Shown: piece by piece, positions 33,807 to 43,330 of the stretch | Position numbering within the stretch: position 1 is the stretch's first letter | Layout of the letters: each line of letters begins with the position of its first letter | NCBI RefSeq assembly: GCF_008119665.1 | Contig: NZ_CP043046.1 | Location: 1,178,001-1,242,000, forward strand | Direction: 5' to 3' | DNA length: 64,000 nt | Source of the DNA: Pigmentiphaga aceris | Lineage (GTDB): Bacteria; Pseudomonadota; Gammaproteobacteria; Burkholderiales; Burkholderiaceae_B | Notes under the pieces: generated by a model | The model's database searches: none | What the model saw: only the letters and a program-made list of their open reading frames with translations | What the model was told of the DNA's origin: nothing | Translations under genes and position numbers: made by a program

Positions 33807-34879
33807 GCCGCATCTTCACGCCGACGCCCGAGGCCATTGCGCAGGCGGTGTCCGTGCTGCGTGCGGGCGGTCTGGTCGGCTTTCCGTCGGAAACCGTATA
33901 TGGCCTGGGTGGCGATGCCAGCCAGGGCGATGCGGTGGCCCGCATCTTTGCCGCAAAAGGGCGACCCAACGACCACCCGGTGATCGTCCACGTGGCCCCG
34001 GGTGCAGACCTGACGCGGTGGGCACGCGAAGTCCCGCCGCTGGCGCAGACCTTGATCGATGCATTCTGGCCCGGCCCTTTGACGCTGGTGATGGCCCGGG
34101 CCGATGGCGTGCTGGATGCCGTGACGGGCGGGCAGGACACGGTGGCCGTGCGCTGCCCGTCGCACCCGGTTGCGCAGGCGCTGCTGGTCGCCTTCGAGGG
34201 CGGCCTGGCGGGTCCGTCTGCCAATCGTTTCGGCCACGTGAGCCCGACTACGGCACAGCACGTGGACGGCGATTTTGGCAGCGAGTTGACGATGATTCTG
34301 GATGGCGGACCGTGCCAGGTCGGCATCGAGTCCACCATCGTTGATGTGACGCGCGACCAGCCGGTGTTGCTGCGTCCCGGGCATATCAGTGCGCAGGCGC
34401 TGGAGCAGGCCCTGGGTCAGCCGGTGTTGACCCGTGCACAGGCCGAGGCGCAGATTGCCGCGCGTGTGCAGGCAGAAATACGCAATGACGCATCAGGAAG
34501 TTCGGCAGCTGAATCTGCCGACGATGCGGAACAAGCCGCACTGCCGCGCGTGTCTGGCGCGCTGGCCGCGCATTACGCACCACGCACCCCGCTGGCCTTG
34601 GTGGCCAGTGATCGGTTGGCGGATGTATTGGCTGCCGAGGTAGCGGCGGGCCGTCGTGTCGGTGTCTGGTCGGTGGCATCACTTGCGCCGGCCGGGGGGA
34701 CCTGGTTGCAGGCTCCGACCGACCCCGAGGCGTATGCATACGAGCTGTACGCCGTGTTGCGCCGACTGGACCTGCTGGCGCTTGATCGCCTGCTGATCGA
34801 AACGCCACCAGCCGGCCCGGCTTGGGCGGGCATTCATGACCGTCTGGGCAGGGCGGCGGTGGGATCGGGCGCGCATTAA
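33803..34879 (+). CDS. sua5: Threonylcarbamoyl-AMP synthase (long Sua5 form)
   Basis: A 358-residue protein: YrdC/TsaC domain (about 10-200; GLVGFPSETVYGLGGDA, KGRPNDHPVIVHV, RCPSHPVAQALL, GPSANRFGHVSPTTA, IDVTRDQPVLLRPG-like) followed by a linker and the C-terminal Sua5 domain (VSGALAAHYAPRTPLAL onward). It makes threonylcarbamoyl-AMP for tRNA t6A. The ATG at 33803 is inside the ATGA overlap with the small ORF. tcdA, which dehydrates t6A to ct6A, is also in this window at 49.6 kb. Confidence 0.95.
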   Translation: MSRIFTPTPEAIAQAVSVLRAGGLVGFPSETVYGLGGDASQGDAVARIFAAKGRPNDHPVIVHVAPGADLTRWAREVPPLAQTLIDAFWPGPLTLVMARADGVLDAVTGGQDTVAVRCPSHPVAQALLVAFEGGLAGPSANRFGHVSPTTAQHVDGDFGSELTMILDGGPCQVGIESTIVDVTRDQPVLLRPGHISAQALEQALGQPVLTRAQAEAQIAARVQAEIRNDASGSSAAESADDAEQAALPRVSGALAAHYAPRTPLALVASDRLADVLAAEVAAGRRVGVWSVASLAPAGGTWLQAPTDPEAYAYELYAVLRRLDLLALDRLLIETPPAGPAWAGIHDRLGRAAVGSGAH

Positions 34880-34913
34880 GGCGGTGACCCCAGGTAGCTG
34901 CCGGGCTGTTGAT

Positions 34914-35750
34914 TCAGCCCGGCAACGCCGTGCACATCCTGATGTGGGCGGCAATTTCATCCAGCACGGTGTCGGCTGCTTCGCGCCACGGCACGTGCCC
35001 CACATTCGCCAATTCCACGCGGCGCACGGGCGGCTTGGCTGCCCCTGATGCAATGCCATCGGTGATCCAGTCCAGCTGCTCCATCGTGCCGTACTGGTCG
35101 TTCTCCCCTTGGATCAACAGTGTCGGTGCGGCAATTCCCGACATCGCTGCCTGGATGTTCCAGTCGCGAAACTCGGCGCTGGCCCAGGTCTGGCTCCAGC
35201 CATCGAAGGTGCGCGCGGCGTCCCGGTGATATTTACCCAGCGCCGTGACCAGACGTTCGCGATCGGCTTCGGCAGTGCGCACGCCTTCCAGCGTGACTTC
35301 CTCGACGCGCACATGCGGCGCCATCGCCGTCAGGCCGATCACGGGATTACGTGCCGCGTACAGCAGTGCAATCGATGCACCATCACTGTGACCGATCAGA
35401 TACGGGCGACGTATGTCCAGGTCACGCAGCAGCGCGGGCAGGCTGTTCCAGCCTTCGTTTTCCAGATAGTCAGTAGGGCGGGGCGTGCTGGTCAGCGGCG
35501 TGGACTGCCCCAGGCCATACCGCGAAAACACCAAGCCAGCACAGCCGCTGCGCGCACACACGTTCGCCGGGAAGTCGCGCCATTGCGGAATCGATCCCAA
35601 GGCTTCATGCAGAAATACCAAGGTCGGCAGGCCGTCGCGTGTAGCGGGGATTTGCACGATTTCCAGTTCGATACCGTCGATACGATGTTGCCGGGGTGCG
35701 ATGGCTGATGAAGCGGAAATCAGTGAAACAGGGGGCACGGAAGCATTCAT
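34914..35750 (-). CDS. Alpha/beta hydrolase
   Basis: 278 residues from the ATG at MNASVPP (an ATG 12 codons upstream is possible; neither has a good ribosome site). Features: oxyanion motif FLHEALGS, nucleophile elbow GHSDG (Ser122), acid Asp in GENDQYG and His in NVGHVPW. The sequence resembles meta-cleavage-product or bromoperoxidase-like hydrolases, but the substrate is not determined. No pathway genes are adjacent; it converges with sua5 across 34 nt. Confidence 0.85.
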   Translation of the reverse strand: MNASVPPVSLISASSAIAPRQHRIDGIELEIVQIPATRDGLPTLVFLHEALGSIPQWRDFPANVCARSGCAGLVFSRYGLGQSTPLTSTPRPTDYLENEGWNSLPALLRDLDIRRPYLIGHSDGASIALLYAARNPVIGLTAMAPHVRVEEVTLEGVRTAEADRERLVTALGKYHRDAARTFDGWSQTWASAEFRDWNIQAAMSGIAAPTLLIQGENDQYGTMEQLDWITDGIASGAAKPPVRRVELANVGHVPWREAADTVLDEIAAHIRMCTALPG

Positions 35751-35836
35751 GGGATGAGCAACGTGGCAGGATAAAAATCTTTCCATGGTAACGGTGCATT
35801 ACGACTTCCTGGCTCGGGATTTTCTACACTAGGGTT

Positions 35837-37117
35837 ATGCCTAGCCTTCGCCTTCGTTTCCCTTTGCGCCGCGTTGCCAGCGGCGTGGTTCTGGCCGCGC
35901 TCACGGGCTGCGCCACGTCTGCCGTGGTGTTGACGCCCGACACCATCACGTCCCAAGGGCCGATCGTGCCGCAGGCCGTTGGAACCACGCCCCAGGTGAG
36001 TTTCGAGCGCACCCCGGTATCGCCGGTTGCCGAAACCTTCCCGGTGAAGGTCGACCCCGCGCCAGGGACTGGCATCAACGACGGCACTACGCCCACGGAA
36101 ACCGCTGCGGCCGATCCGGGCGTTGGCCTGCGCCTGCCTTATCGTTCCAACGGAGACTGGCTGCGTGGCCCGGTCTGGTCCGATACCTTGCTGCCCGAAG
36201 ACTGGGAAGGTTATTCCACGCTGATCAGCCGCCGTCAGGTGCGCGCCGTCAGTTTCGACCCGAAGCCCAGTGGCGAGCCCCAGCTGGTTGCCGCCAACCC
36301 GGACAGCTTGCAGATACAGCGCAACGAACGAAACTGGCGCTACAACGGCCTGCTGGACGGCCAGACCGTGTCGGTAGGTGCGCTGGATACCAACGCCCCG
36401 TCGTGGGGCAGCGGGGTGCAACTGGGCGGCTTGCAGATATCCAGCTGGCCGACCGGGTCCAACGCAGTCATGCCCGATGGCGAGTTCGGTTTCTCGTCCA
36501 CGGTAGGCGGCCTGGCCTCATCGACCAGCACCAGCAACAGCGGATCGTATGCCACCTCGGCCGGGGCCAGCAGCTTGCGCTACGGCCTGACCTCTGACTT
36601 CACGCTGGAAAGCCAGGTGCAGAATGCGACGTCGATGAACCTGGTGGGCGTGGGTGGTCTGTATTCGCTAGGCCGTTTCGGCACGGTGTCGGCAGGCCAC
36701 GCGCAAAGTCGATACAGCCAGGACCAAGGCCACCGGGTATCGCTGGGTTATCGGTATAACGCGCAGGCCTTCAGCCTGAACTTCCGCAACGACTTGAGTT
36801 CACCCGGGTTTGCCGATCTGGCCGCGTATAACGACGGCACCACCGCCAATCAGCGCCTGAGCAATTCCGTGCGCGCTGACGTACCAGTCAGCGGCTTCGG
36901 CACCATCAGCGGTACGTTTGTGGGCCTGCGCGATGGTGGGTCCACCAGCAACCGCGTGGGGCTGCTTCAGCAAGTGGCGATCAGCCGCCACGTCAATCTG
37001 GGCCTGGGTGCCGACCGCGATATCAACAGCGGTGACGTCAGCATGCACATGAATGTGACCATGCCGGTTGAGCTGTTCGTGGGTGGCTTGCGACTGCCGT
37101 TTACCTTGTTGCCTTGA
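35837..37117 (+). CDS. Outer-membrane lipoprotein with usher-like beta-barrel region
   Basis: 426 residues. A lipoprotein signal (LAALTGC, Cys at about residue 25) is followed by a low-complexity Thr/Pro-rich linker (about 40-95). From about 235 the pattern resembles the translocation barrel of chaperone-usher pathway ushers: SLRYGLTSDFTLES, GVGGLYSLGRFGTVSAG, SRYSQDQGHRVSLGYRY, FRNDLSSPGFADLAAY. Whole ushers are about 800 residues with plug and periplasmic domains, which I do not see. No chaperone or pilin gene is adjacent. It may be a diverged half-usher or an outer-membrane porin-like relative. The barrel similarity is by eye only. Confidence 0.6.
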   Translation: MPSLRLRFPLRRVASGVVLAALTGCATSAVVLTPDTITSQGPIVPQAVGTTPQVSFERTPVSPVAETFPVKVDPAPGTGINDGTTPTETAAADPGVGLRLPYRSNGDWLRGPVWSDTLLPEDWEGYSTLISRRQVRAVSFDPKPSGEPQLVAANPDSLQIQRNERNWRYNGLLDGQTVSVGALDTNAPSWGSGVQLGGLQISSWPTGSNAVMPDGEFGFSSTVGGLASSTSTSNSGSYATSAGASSLRYGLTSDFTLESQVQNATSMNLVGVGGLYSLGRFGTVSAGHAQSRYSQDQGHRVSLGYRYNAQAFSLNFRNDLSSPGFADLAAYNDGTTANQRLSNSVRADVPVSGFGTISGTFVGLRDGGSTSNRVGLLQQVAISRHVNLGLGADRDINSGDVSMHMNVTMPVELFVGGLRLPFTLLP

Positions 37118-37246
37118 GCGTCAAGCACAATCTGCCGCTCGTGAATATTGGCATTCGCGTAAGACAAGAATTGTTGTCGCAACGATCAAGAAAAATCGTT
37201 TTGATGTGCGAAGAAAAATATTCAGAACGAGGTCAACATAGGAGAA

Positions 37247-37837
37247 GTGAAAATTTTTCGTGCTAGATATGTCGTCGGATCATTGGCATTAATTGCACTG
37301 TCAGCGTGCTCCACGCCGCCAAAACCTGTTGATCTGTCGAATCCTTCAGGGACAAAAACGGCACTCGTGCCCGACGCGCAACATGCTGTGCTGGTATTGA
37401 AGAGCAATGGACAGCCAATGATTGTCAATTTCAGCGAAGTCGACAGCAAGGGTGTCAAAAATAAGATAGGCAGTGTTTTCGATACGTCGGACATGGCCAA
37501 AGAATTGCTGCCCAGCATTTTGCGGATGATAACGGCCACGAACCGGACCGTGTATGGTGCCCTGCCAATGCAAGAAGTTCTGATCGACGCATCGGCTCCC
37601 ATGCGGCTTGTCGGGCATTCGACCTGGTCGGACACCACTGGGTCCAGAGCCACGGGCCTCTACACGAGAAGCGGTAGTTGCGGTCCATTGAACAACGACT
37701 TTCAGCCCCAACCCATGAGGCGCTATATGGCCCGCTTTTCGTTCACGGGCAGGGGTTGCGTGCAGCAGATTTTTGATATCACCGAAGCTGAGTCGGTACT
37801 GGTCTCGGGTGCTCCGCTACCAATGCCTGCCAAATAG
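37247..37837 (+). CDS. Putative lipoprotein, unrecognised family
   Basis: 196 residues with a GTG start preceded by AGGAGA. The lipobox is ALSACSTPP (Cys at about 21). The mature part has no family I recognise; two later Cys (SGSCGPL and RGCVQQ) could form a disulfide. Its DNA is visibly AT-richer than its neighbours, as is the 130 bp before it, suggesting acquisition from another genome or weak codon selection. It follows the usher-like lipoprotein gene on the same strand, so the two may act together at the outer membrane. Confidence 0.75.
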   Translation: MKIFRARYVVGSLALIALSACSTPPKPVDLSNPSGTKTALVPDAQHAVLVLKSNGQPMIVNFSEVDSKGVKNKIGSVFDTSDMAKELLPSILRMITATNRTVYGALPMQEVLIDASAPMRLVGHSTWSDTTGSRATGLYTRSGSCGPLNNDFQPQPMRRYMARFSFTGRGCVQQIFDITEAESVLVSGAPLPMPAK

Positions 37838-37904
37838 CGCAGGCCTTCAGCCGCTCATCGCTGTAGACCTTGCGGCTTCATGCTTGAACTTGGCGTAGAC
37901 CAAG

Positions 37905-37938
37905 AAAAAACGGGCGCATCCCGGAAGGAATGCGCCCG
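37905..37938 (-). terminator. Terminator of gcdH
   Basis: CGGGCGCAT/ATGCGCCCG stem with a short loop, followed on the minus strand by a T-run (A-run 37905-37910). It lies about 20 nt past the gcdH stop and is shared by the converging lipoprotein gene at best weakly. Confidence 0.9.
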
Positions 37939-37959
37939 CTGTCATACAGGGATGTACGT

Positions 37960-39159
37960 TCAGAAGAACGCCTGAATCCCCGTCTGTGCACGCCCCAGAA
38001 TCAGCGCATGCACATCGTGTGTGCCTTCATAGGTGTTGACCACTTCCAGGTTCACCATGTGACGAATAATGCCGTATTCGTCGCTGATGCCGTTGCCACC
38101 CAGCATGTCGCGCGCAACCCGTGCAATGTCCAGCGCCTTGCCGCAGGAATTGCGCTTGGTCATCGACGTGATTTCCACCGATGCAATGCCCGCGTCCTTC
38201 ATGCGACCCAGGCGCAGGCAGCCTTGCAGGCCCAGCGTGATTTCGGTCTGCATGTCGGCCAGCTTCTTCTGCACCAGTTGGTTCGCGGCCAGCGGCTTGC
38301 CGAATTGCTTGCGATCCAGCACGTATTGGCGCGCGGTATGCCAGCATGATTCGGCCGCACCCAGTGCGCCCCACGAAATGCCGTAACGGGCCGAGTCCAG
38401 GCAGGTGAAGGGGCCGCGCAGGCCTTCCACGCCGGGCAGCATCTGCTCGTCGGAAATCAGCACGTCGTTCATCACGATCTGGCCGGTGATCGAGGTGCGC
38501 AGGCCCACCTTGCCGTGGATGGCAGGGGTTTCCAATCCGGCCACGCCGCGTTCCAGCACAAAGCCCTTGATCTTGCCGTCGTGCGGGCCGCCATTGCAGA
38601 CCGCCCACACCACGAACACGTCGGCAATGGGCGAATTGGTGATCCAGGTCTTGGTGCCGGTCAGGCGGTAACCGCTGTCGGTGGCGTGTGCACGCGCTTC
38701 CATCGAGCCGGGGTCGGAGCCGTGGTTGGGTTCAGTCAGGCCGAAGCAGCCGATTGATTCACCGGAGGCCAGCGCGGGCAGGTACTTCTTGCGTTGTGCG
38801 TCGGAGCCGAACTTGTAGATGGGCACCATGACCAGTGAGGACTGCACGCTCATCATCGAGCGGTAGCCCGAGTCGATGCGTTCGACTTCGCGGGCGATCA
38901 GGCCGTAGCTGACGTTGTTCAGCCCTGCGCCACCGTATTCCTCGGGGATGGTCGCGCCCAGCAGGCCCAAACCGCCCATTTCGCGGAAGATTTCGACGTC
39001 GGTGCGTTCTTCGCGGAACGAGGACAAGACGCGCGGTGCCAGCTGTTCGCCGCAGTATGCAGCGGCGGCGTCGCGCACCATCCGTTCGTCGTCTTCCAGT
39101 TGCTGGTCGAGCAGCATCGGGTCATCCCAGTGGAAGGCGGCGCGAGTCGAGGACGTCAT
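37960..39159 (-). CDS. gcdH: Glutaryl-CoA dehydrogenase
   Basis: A 399-residue acyl-CoA dehydrogenase of the glutaryl-CoA type. It has the FAD and substrate motifs [16 protein letters not shown] and [31 protein letters not shown], and the catalytic Glu378 in [21 protein letters not shown]. It oxidises and decarboxylates glutaryl-CoA to crotonyl-CoA in lysine, tryptophan and aromatic catabolism. It is a single-gene unit with its own terminator. The 281-bp gap to the next gene has an AT-rich patch near 39210-39260 that may hold its promoter, but no defined site was seen. Confidence 0.94.
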   Translation of the reverse strand: MTSSTRAAFHWDDPMLLDQQLEDDERMVRDAAAAYCGEQLAPRVLSSFREERTDVEIFREMGGLGLLGATIPEEYGGAGLNNVSYGLIAREVERIDSGYRSMMSVQSSLVMVPIYKFGSDAQRKKYLPALASGESIGCFGLTEPNHGSDPGSMEARAHATDSGYRLTGTKTWITNSPIADVFVVWAVCNGGPHDGKIKGFVLERGVAGLETPAIHGKVGLRTSITGQIVMNDVLISDEQMLPGVEGLRGPFTCLDSARYGISWGALGAAESCWHTARQYVLDRKQFGKPLAANQLVQKKLADMQTEITLGLQGCLRLGRMKDAGIASVEITSMTKRNSCGKALDIARVARDMLGGNGISDEYGIIRHMVNLEVVNTYEGTHDVHALILGRAQTGIQAFF

Positions 39160-39440
39160 AAGTCGTTTTTCCTAGTGTGCTGAATTTGCGGTGGTGATGC
39201 GAGGCGCTGATAACGTCTCGATCTAAACAAATAAACAATCGACCTTAGTACTTTTTCGTCTGTGGAAACCGCGAATCGTTCGTTCGCGCGGCTTGGGGCC
39301 ATCGCTATATTACAAATGCCATCCCGATAGGTCGAACCCGGCCTATTGCTGCTGCCCGATTGTGTTGCCCGATATGGTGATCGCTGCGTGTTCCCCTGCC
39401 GCTGCGACCGGGCCCCTCAAGTCCTTACCACGGAGTCCCC

Positions 39441-40343
39441 ATGTCCGCTGTCTTGAACGCCCCCGTCGCAAGCCATTCCGACGCACCTGCGCAGAATTTT
39501 GAGGTCCGTCGTCTCGATGCACCTGTTGGTGCCGAGATCGTCGGGCTGGATTTGTCCAAGCCGCTCAACGATACCGATTTTGCGCGCATTCATCGCGCGC
39601 ACCTGGATCACCATGTGGTGGTGTTCCGTGACCAGCAGATCACGCCCGCCGAGCACATCGCCTTCAGCCGCCGCTTCGGCCCGCTGCAAATTCATGTGCT
39701 CAAGCAATTCCTGCTGGCCGACAATCCTGAAATCCTGATCGTGTCGAATATCGTCGAAGACGGTACGCCGATCGGGCTGGGTGACGCCGGCAGGCTTTGG
39801 CATTCCGATCTGTCCTACAAGGAAACGCCCAGCCTGGGTTCGCTGCTGCACGCGCAGGAATTGCCGTCGGAGGGCGGTGATACCTTGTTCGCCGACATGC
39901 ACCTGGCCTGGGACACCTTGCCTGCCGCGCTGCGCAGCGCAGTGGAAGGGCTGCGTGCCGAACATTCCTACCTGTCGAAGTACAGCGACTACCAGAAGAA
40001 GGGCAACTGGCGCCCCAACCTGAGCGCGGCACAAGTCGCGGAGGTCAAGGCAGTGGTGCACCCGGTGGTGCGCACGCACCCGGAAACCGGCCGCAAGGCC
40101 TTGTTCGTCAGCGAAGGGTTCACCACCCGCATCGTGGATGTGCCGGAAGATGAAAGCCGCCAGATTCTGGACGAGCTGTTTGCGCACAGCACGCGCCCCG
40201 AACACATTTATCGCCACGCATGGAAGCCCTGGGACATCGTGTTCTGGGACAACCGCTCACTGATCCACCTGGCCGCTGGCTGCCCGGATCACCTGCGTCG
40301 CAAGCTGTATCGCACCACCGTCCAGGGCGACGTGCCCTTCTGA
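39441..40343 (+). CDS. TauD/TfdA-family 2-oxoglutarate dioxygenase
   Basis: 300 residues. The Fe(II) facial triad is His121 and Asp123 (LWHSDLSY) with His276 (RSLIHLAAG). Arg291 (LYRTTVQ) should bind 2-oxoglutarate. The family hydroxylates taurine, alkylsulfonates, phenoxyacetates and similar acids, releasing sulfite or the hydroxylated product. The ABC importer that follows is of the taurine/sulfonate/nitrate type, so an organosulfur or related acid is the likely substrate, but it is not fixed by the sequence. Confidence 0.9.
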   Translation: MSAVLNAPVASHSDAPAQNFEVRRLDAPVGAEIVGLDLSKPLNDTDFARIHRAHLDHHVVVFRDQQITPAEHIAFSRRFGPLQIHVLKQFLLADNPEILIVSNIVEDGTPIGLGDAGRLWHSDLSYKETPSLGSLLHAQELPSEGGDTLFADMHLAWDTLPAALRSAVEGLRAEHSYLSKYSDYQKKGNWRPNLSAAQVAEVKAVVHPVVRTHPETGRKALFVSEGFTTRIVDVPEDESRQILDELFAHSTRPEHIYRHAWKPWDIVFWDNRSLIHLAAGCPDHLRRKLYRTTVQGDVPF

Positions 40344-40399
40344 GCGCGGTCACGGCAGGCCGGGGGGCCTGCCACCCGCTCGCCACCACAGGAAAAACC

Positions 40400-41488
40400 A
40401 TGATCCAAGCCTTTGCCGGGCGGCTTCGCCGTGCCCGCTCGTTGTCCGTGTCTTCCACGCTGTCCAGGCCGTCGCGTCGCCTGGCAGGTGCCGTGGGGAC
40501 GGCTGCCTTGTCCTTCAGCCTGTTGGCAGGCAGCGTGGTGGCACCATCGGTTGCGCACGCAGAAGGACAGATCCGGATCGCGGAACAGTTCGGCATCGTC
40601 TACGTGCTGCTCAACGTGGTGCGCGAGCAGAAGCTGATCGAAAAATACGGCAAGCAGCAAGGGCTTGAGATCAAGGTTGACTGGACTCAGCTGTCGGGCG
40701 GCTCTGCGGTCAACGATGCGCTGTTGTCTGGTTCCATCGACATTGCCGGGGCTGGCGTGGGCCCGCTGCTGACCATCTGGGATCGCACCTACGGCAAGCA
40801 GAACGTGAAGGGCGTGGCCTCGCTGGGCAACTTCCCGTACTACCTGGTGACCAACAATCCGAACGTGAAGACGATTGCCGACTTCACCGAGAAAGACCGC
40901 ATTGCGGTGCCGGCGGTGGGCGTGTCGGTGCAGTCGCGCTACCTGCAATATGCTGCGGCCAAGCTGTGGGGCGACAAGGAATACAACCGGCTGGACAAGC
41001 TGACGATTGCGTTGCCGCACCCGGAAGCCACGTCGGCGATTCTGGCGGGCGGCACCGAGATCACCGGCCACTTTGCCAACCCGCCGTTCCAGAACCAGGA
41101 ACTGGAAAATCCGAAGGTCACCCGGGTGTTGAACACCTATGACTTGTTCGGCCCGAACTCGCCGACCGTGCTGTTTGCGACCGAGAAATTCCGCAAGGAA
41201 AATCCCAAGACGTATCAGGCCTTCCAGCAGGCGCTGACGGAGGCTGCCACCTTTGCGCAAAACAACAAGGAAGCTGCTGCGGATATCTATCTGAAGGTGA
41301 CCGGTTCGAAGATCGACCGCACCCTGCTGTTGAAGATCATCAACAGCCCTGAGATCGAGTTCAGCGCGGTGCCGAAGAACACCATTCAACTGGCAAAATT
41401 CCTGCACAAGGTCGGCGCGATCAAGAACGAGCCCAAGACCTGGCAGGACTATTTCTTCCAGGACGATCTGACCAAGGCGGGTAGCTGA
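40400..41488 (+). CDS. ABC transporter substrate-binding protein (SsuA/TauA-like)
   Basis: 362 residues from the ATG at MIQAFAGRL, preceded by AGGAAA. A long signal peptide (hydrophobic about 32-52, cleavage near AHA) exports it to the periplasm. The mature part is NMT1/SsuA-like: QFGIVYVLLNVVREQ, the L-S-G-G-SAVNDALLSGSIDIAGAG block and SVQSRYLQYAAAKLWG. It captures a small anion such as a sulfonate. Its stop overlaps the next start (TGATG), showing an operon. Confidence 0.9.
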   Translation: MIQAFAGRLRRARSLSVSSTLSRPSRRLAGAVGTAALSFSLLAGSVVAPSVAHAEGQIRIAEQFGIVYVLLNVVREQKLIEKYGKQQGLEIKVDWTQLSGGSAVNDALLSGSIDIAGAGVGPLLTIWDRTYGKQNVKGVASLGNFPYYLVTNNPNVKTIADFTEKDRIAVPAVGVSVQSRYLQYAAAKLWGDKEYNRLDKLTIALPHPEATSAILAGGTEITGHFANPPFQNQELENPKVTRVLNTYDLFGPNSPTVLFATEKFRKENPKTYQAFQQALTEAATFAQNNKEAAADIYLKVTGSKIDRTLLLKIINSPEIEFSAVPKNTIQLAKFLHKVGAIKNEPKTWQDYFFQDDLTKAGS

Positions 41489-42369
41489 TGTCATTGGTAC
41501 TCGACTACACCGATGTGCCCCGGACGGCGGCTGCCGAGCCGCCTCCGTCAGCCGAGACGGCAAGCGCGCTGTTGCGTGTCGATCAGGTGAGCCTCGAGTA
41601 CCGCACACCGCAGCGGGTGGTACGCGCCACCCATCAGGTCAGTTTTGAGGTGTTCCCGGCCGACCGCTTTGTGCTGCTGGGGCCGTCTGGCTGCGGCAAA
41701 TCAACCTTGCTGAAAGCGGTGGCCGGATTCATTGCACCCAGTGAAGGCGAGATCCGTCTGGCTGGCACACCCGTGCACGAACCGGGTCCCGATCGCATCG
41801 TGGTGTTCCAGGAATTCGACCAGTTGCCGCCCTGGAAAACCGTGCGACAGAACGTGATGTTTCCGCTGCTGGCATCCCGCACCTTGAAGCGCGCCGAGGC
41901 TACTGAACGGGCCAATTATTTTCTCGACAAGGTGGGCCTGTCAGCCTTCGGTGATGCCTACCCGCACACCTTGTCGGGCGGCATGAAGCAGCGTGTGGCG
42001 ATTGCCCGGGCGCTGGCCATGCAGCCCAAGATATTGCTGATGGACGAGCCGTTTGCGGCGCTGGATGCACTGACTCGCCGCAAGATGCAGGAAGAGCTGC
42101 TGGCCTTGTGGGAAGAAGTGCGTTTCACGCTGCTGTTTGTCACGCACTCGATTGAAGAGGCACTGGTGGTGGGCAACCGCATTCTGCTGTTGTCACCGCA
42201 TCCGGGCCGCGTGCGGGCGGAGTTGAACAGCCACCATTTCGGGCTGCGCAGCCAGGGTGGGGCAGGGTTCCAGGAAACCGCGCAGCGCATTCATCGCCTG
42301 CTGTTCGATGAAGGCGACGCGCCAGAACCCGACGTGCTGCACCTGCGGGACGTGCGTTTCAGTCATTGA
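41488..42369 (+). CDS. ABC transporter ATP-binding protein (SsuB/TauB-like)
   Basis: 293 residues. Walker A GPSGCGKST (65-73), Q-loop VVFQEFDQLPPWKTV, signature LSGGMKQR, Walker B ILLMDEPFAALDALTR and switch VTHSIEEAL are all intact. The QEFDQLPPW form is typical of the nitrate/sulfonate/taurine subfamily. It starts one base before the end of the binding-protein gene and provides the ATPase subunit of the importer. Confidence 0.95.
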   Translation: MSLVLDYTDVPRTAAAEPPPSAETASALLRVDQVSLEYRTPQRVVRATHQVSFEVFPADRFVLLGPSGCGKSTLLKAVAGFIAPSEGEIRLAGTPVHEPGPDRIVVFQEFDQLPPWKTVRQNVMFPLLASRTLKRAEATERANYFLDKVGLSAFGDAYPHTLSGGMKQRVAIARALAMQPKILLMDEPFAALDALTRRKMQEELLALWEEVRFTLLFVTHSIEEALVVGNRILLLSPHPGRVRAELNSHHFGLRSQGGAGFQETAQRIHRLLFDEGDAPEPDVLHLRDVRFSH

Positions 42370-42406
42370 AACCAAGCTTCGAATTCCTCTTGCGAGATTG
42401 CCAGAC

Positions 42407-43273
42407 ATGAACGCCTTGCCCCCGGTCCGCCCGGAATACGAACGCGAGCTTGCGCCCCTGGGTGACTTGGTCATCGAGCGTGACTTGTCTGTCGCGCAAC
42501 GAGTCTGGCAACAGGGCTGGGTGCGCAAACTGAGCATTTTGTTGTTGCTGGCGCTGATCTGGGAAATTGCTGCCCGTGTTCAGAACAACGACCTGCTGCT
42601 GCCCAGTTTCATCGACACCGCGCGTGCCTTCGGTGAAGGTTTGCTCAGCGGTGAGTTGCTGGACAAGGTATGGATTTCTTTGAAGGTGCTGGTCAAAGGC
42701 TACGTGATCGGCATCGTGCTGGCGTTTGTGCTGACCACGCTGGCGGTATCGACGCAGTTCGGTCGTGACCTGCTGAGCACCCTGACGTCCATGCTCAATC
42801 CGCTGCCCGCCATTGCCTTGCTGCCGCTGGCGCTGCTGTGGTTCGGTCTGGGCGAAAACAGCCTGATCTTTGTGTTGGTGCACTCGGTGCTGTGGGCGCT
42901 GGCGCTCAATACCTATGCGGGTTTTCTGGGCGTGTCGGAAACCCTGCGCATGGGGGGGCGCAACTACGGCCTGCGCGGCTTGCGCTACGTATTGCTGATT
43001 CTGGTGCCGGCTGCGTTGCCATCGATTCTGGCGGGCCTGAAGATCGGCTGGGCCTTTGCCTGGCGCACTCTGATTGCTGCCGAACTGGTGTTCGGTGCGT
43101 CATCCGGGCGGGGTGGGTTGGGCTGGTACATCTTCCAGAACCGCAACGAGCTTTATACCGACAAGGTGTTTGCCGGCTTGGCTGCGGTGATTCTGATCGG
43201 GCTGGTGGTCGAGAACCTGGTGTTCGATTCGCTGGAACGGGTGACGGTGAAGCGTTGGGGGATGCAGCGCTGA
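42407..43273 (+). CDS. ABC transporter permease (SsuC/TauC-like)
   Basis: 288 residues with about six membrane helices and the coupling-helix motif RMGGRNYGLRGLRYVLLILVP-region (EAA loop). It completes the sulfonate/taurine-type importer. It starts at MNALPPVRP, 37 nt after the ATPase gene; the longer open frame upstream overlaps that gene out of frame and is not used. Last gene of the dioxygenase/ABC operon. Confidence 0.93.
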   Translation: MNALPPVRPEYERELAPLGDLVIERDLSVAQRVWQQGWVRKLSILLLLALIWEIAARVQNNDLLLPSFIDTARAFGEGLLSGELLDKVWISLKVLVKGYVIGIVLAFVLTTLAVSTQFGRDLLSTLTSMLNPLPAIALLPLALLWFGLGENSLIFVLVHSVLWALALNTYAGFLGVSETLRMGGRNYGLRGLRYVLLILVPAALPSILAGLKIGWAFAWRTLIAAELVFGASSGRGGLGWYIFQNRNELYTDKVFAGLAAVILIGLVVENLVFDSLERVTVKRWGMQR

Positions 43274-43330
43274 AGGTGGTGTGACGTCAAGGGCAGGTGC
43301 CGTGCTGATCAGGATCTACCGCGTCGTAGA

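Noticed and set aside
39441..43273. Naming the dioxygenase/ABC operon tauABCD or ssu
   Set aside because: The family is clear but the substrate is not determined by the visible residues, and no ssuD or ssuE gene is adjacent.
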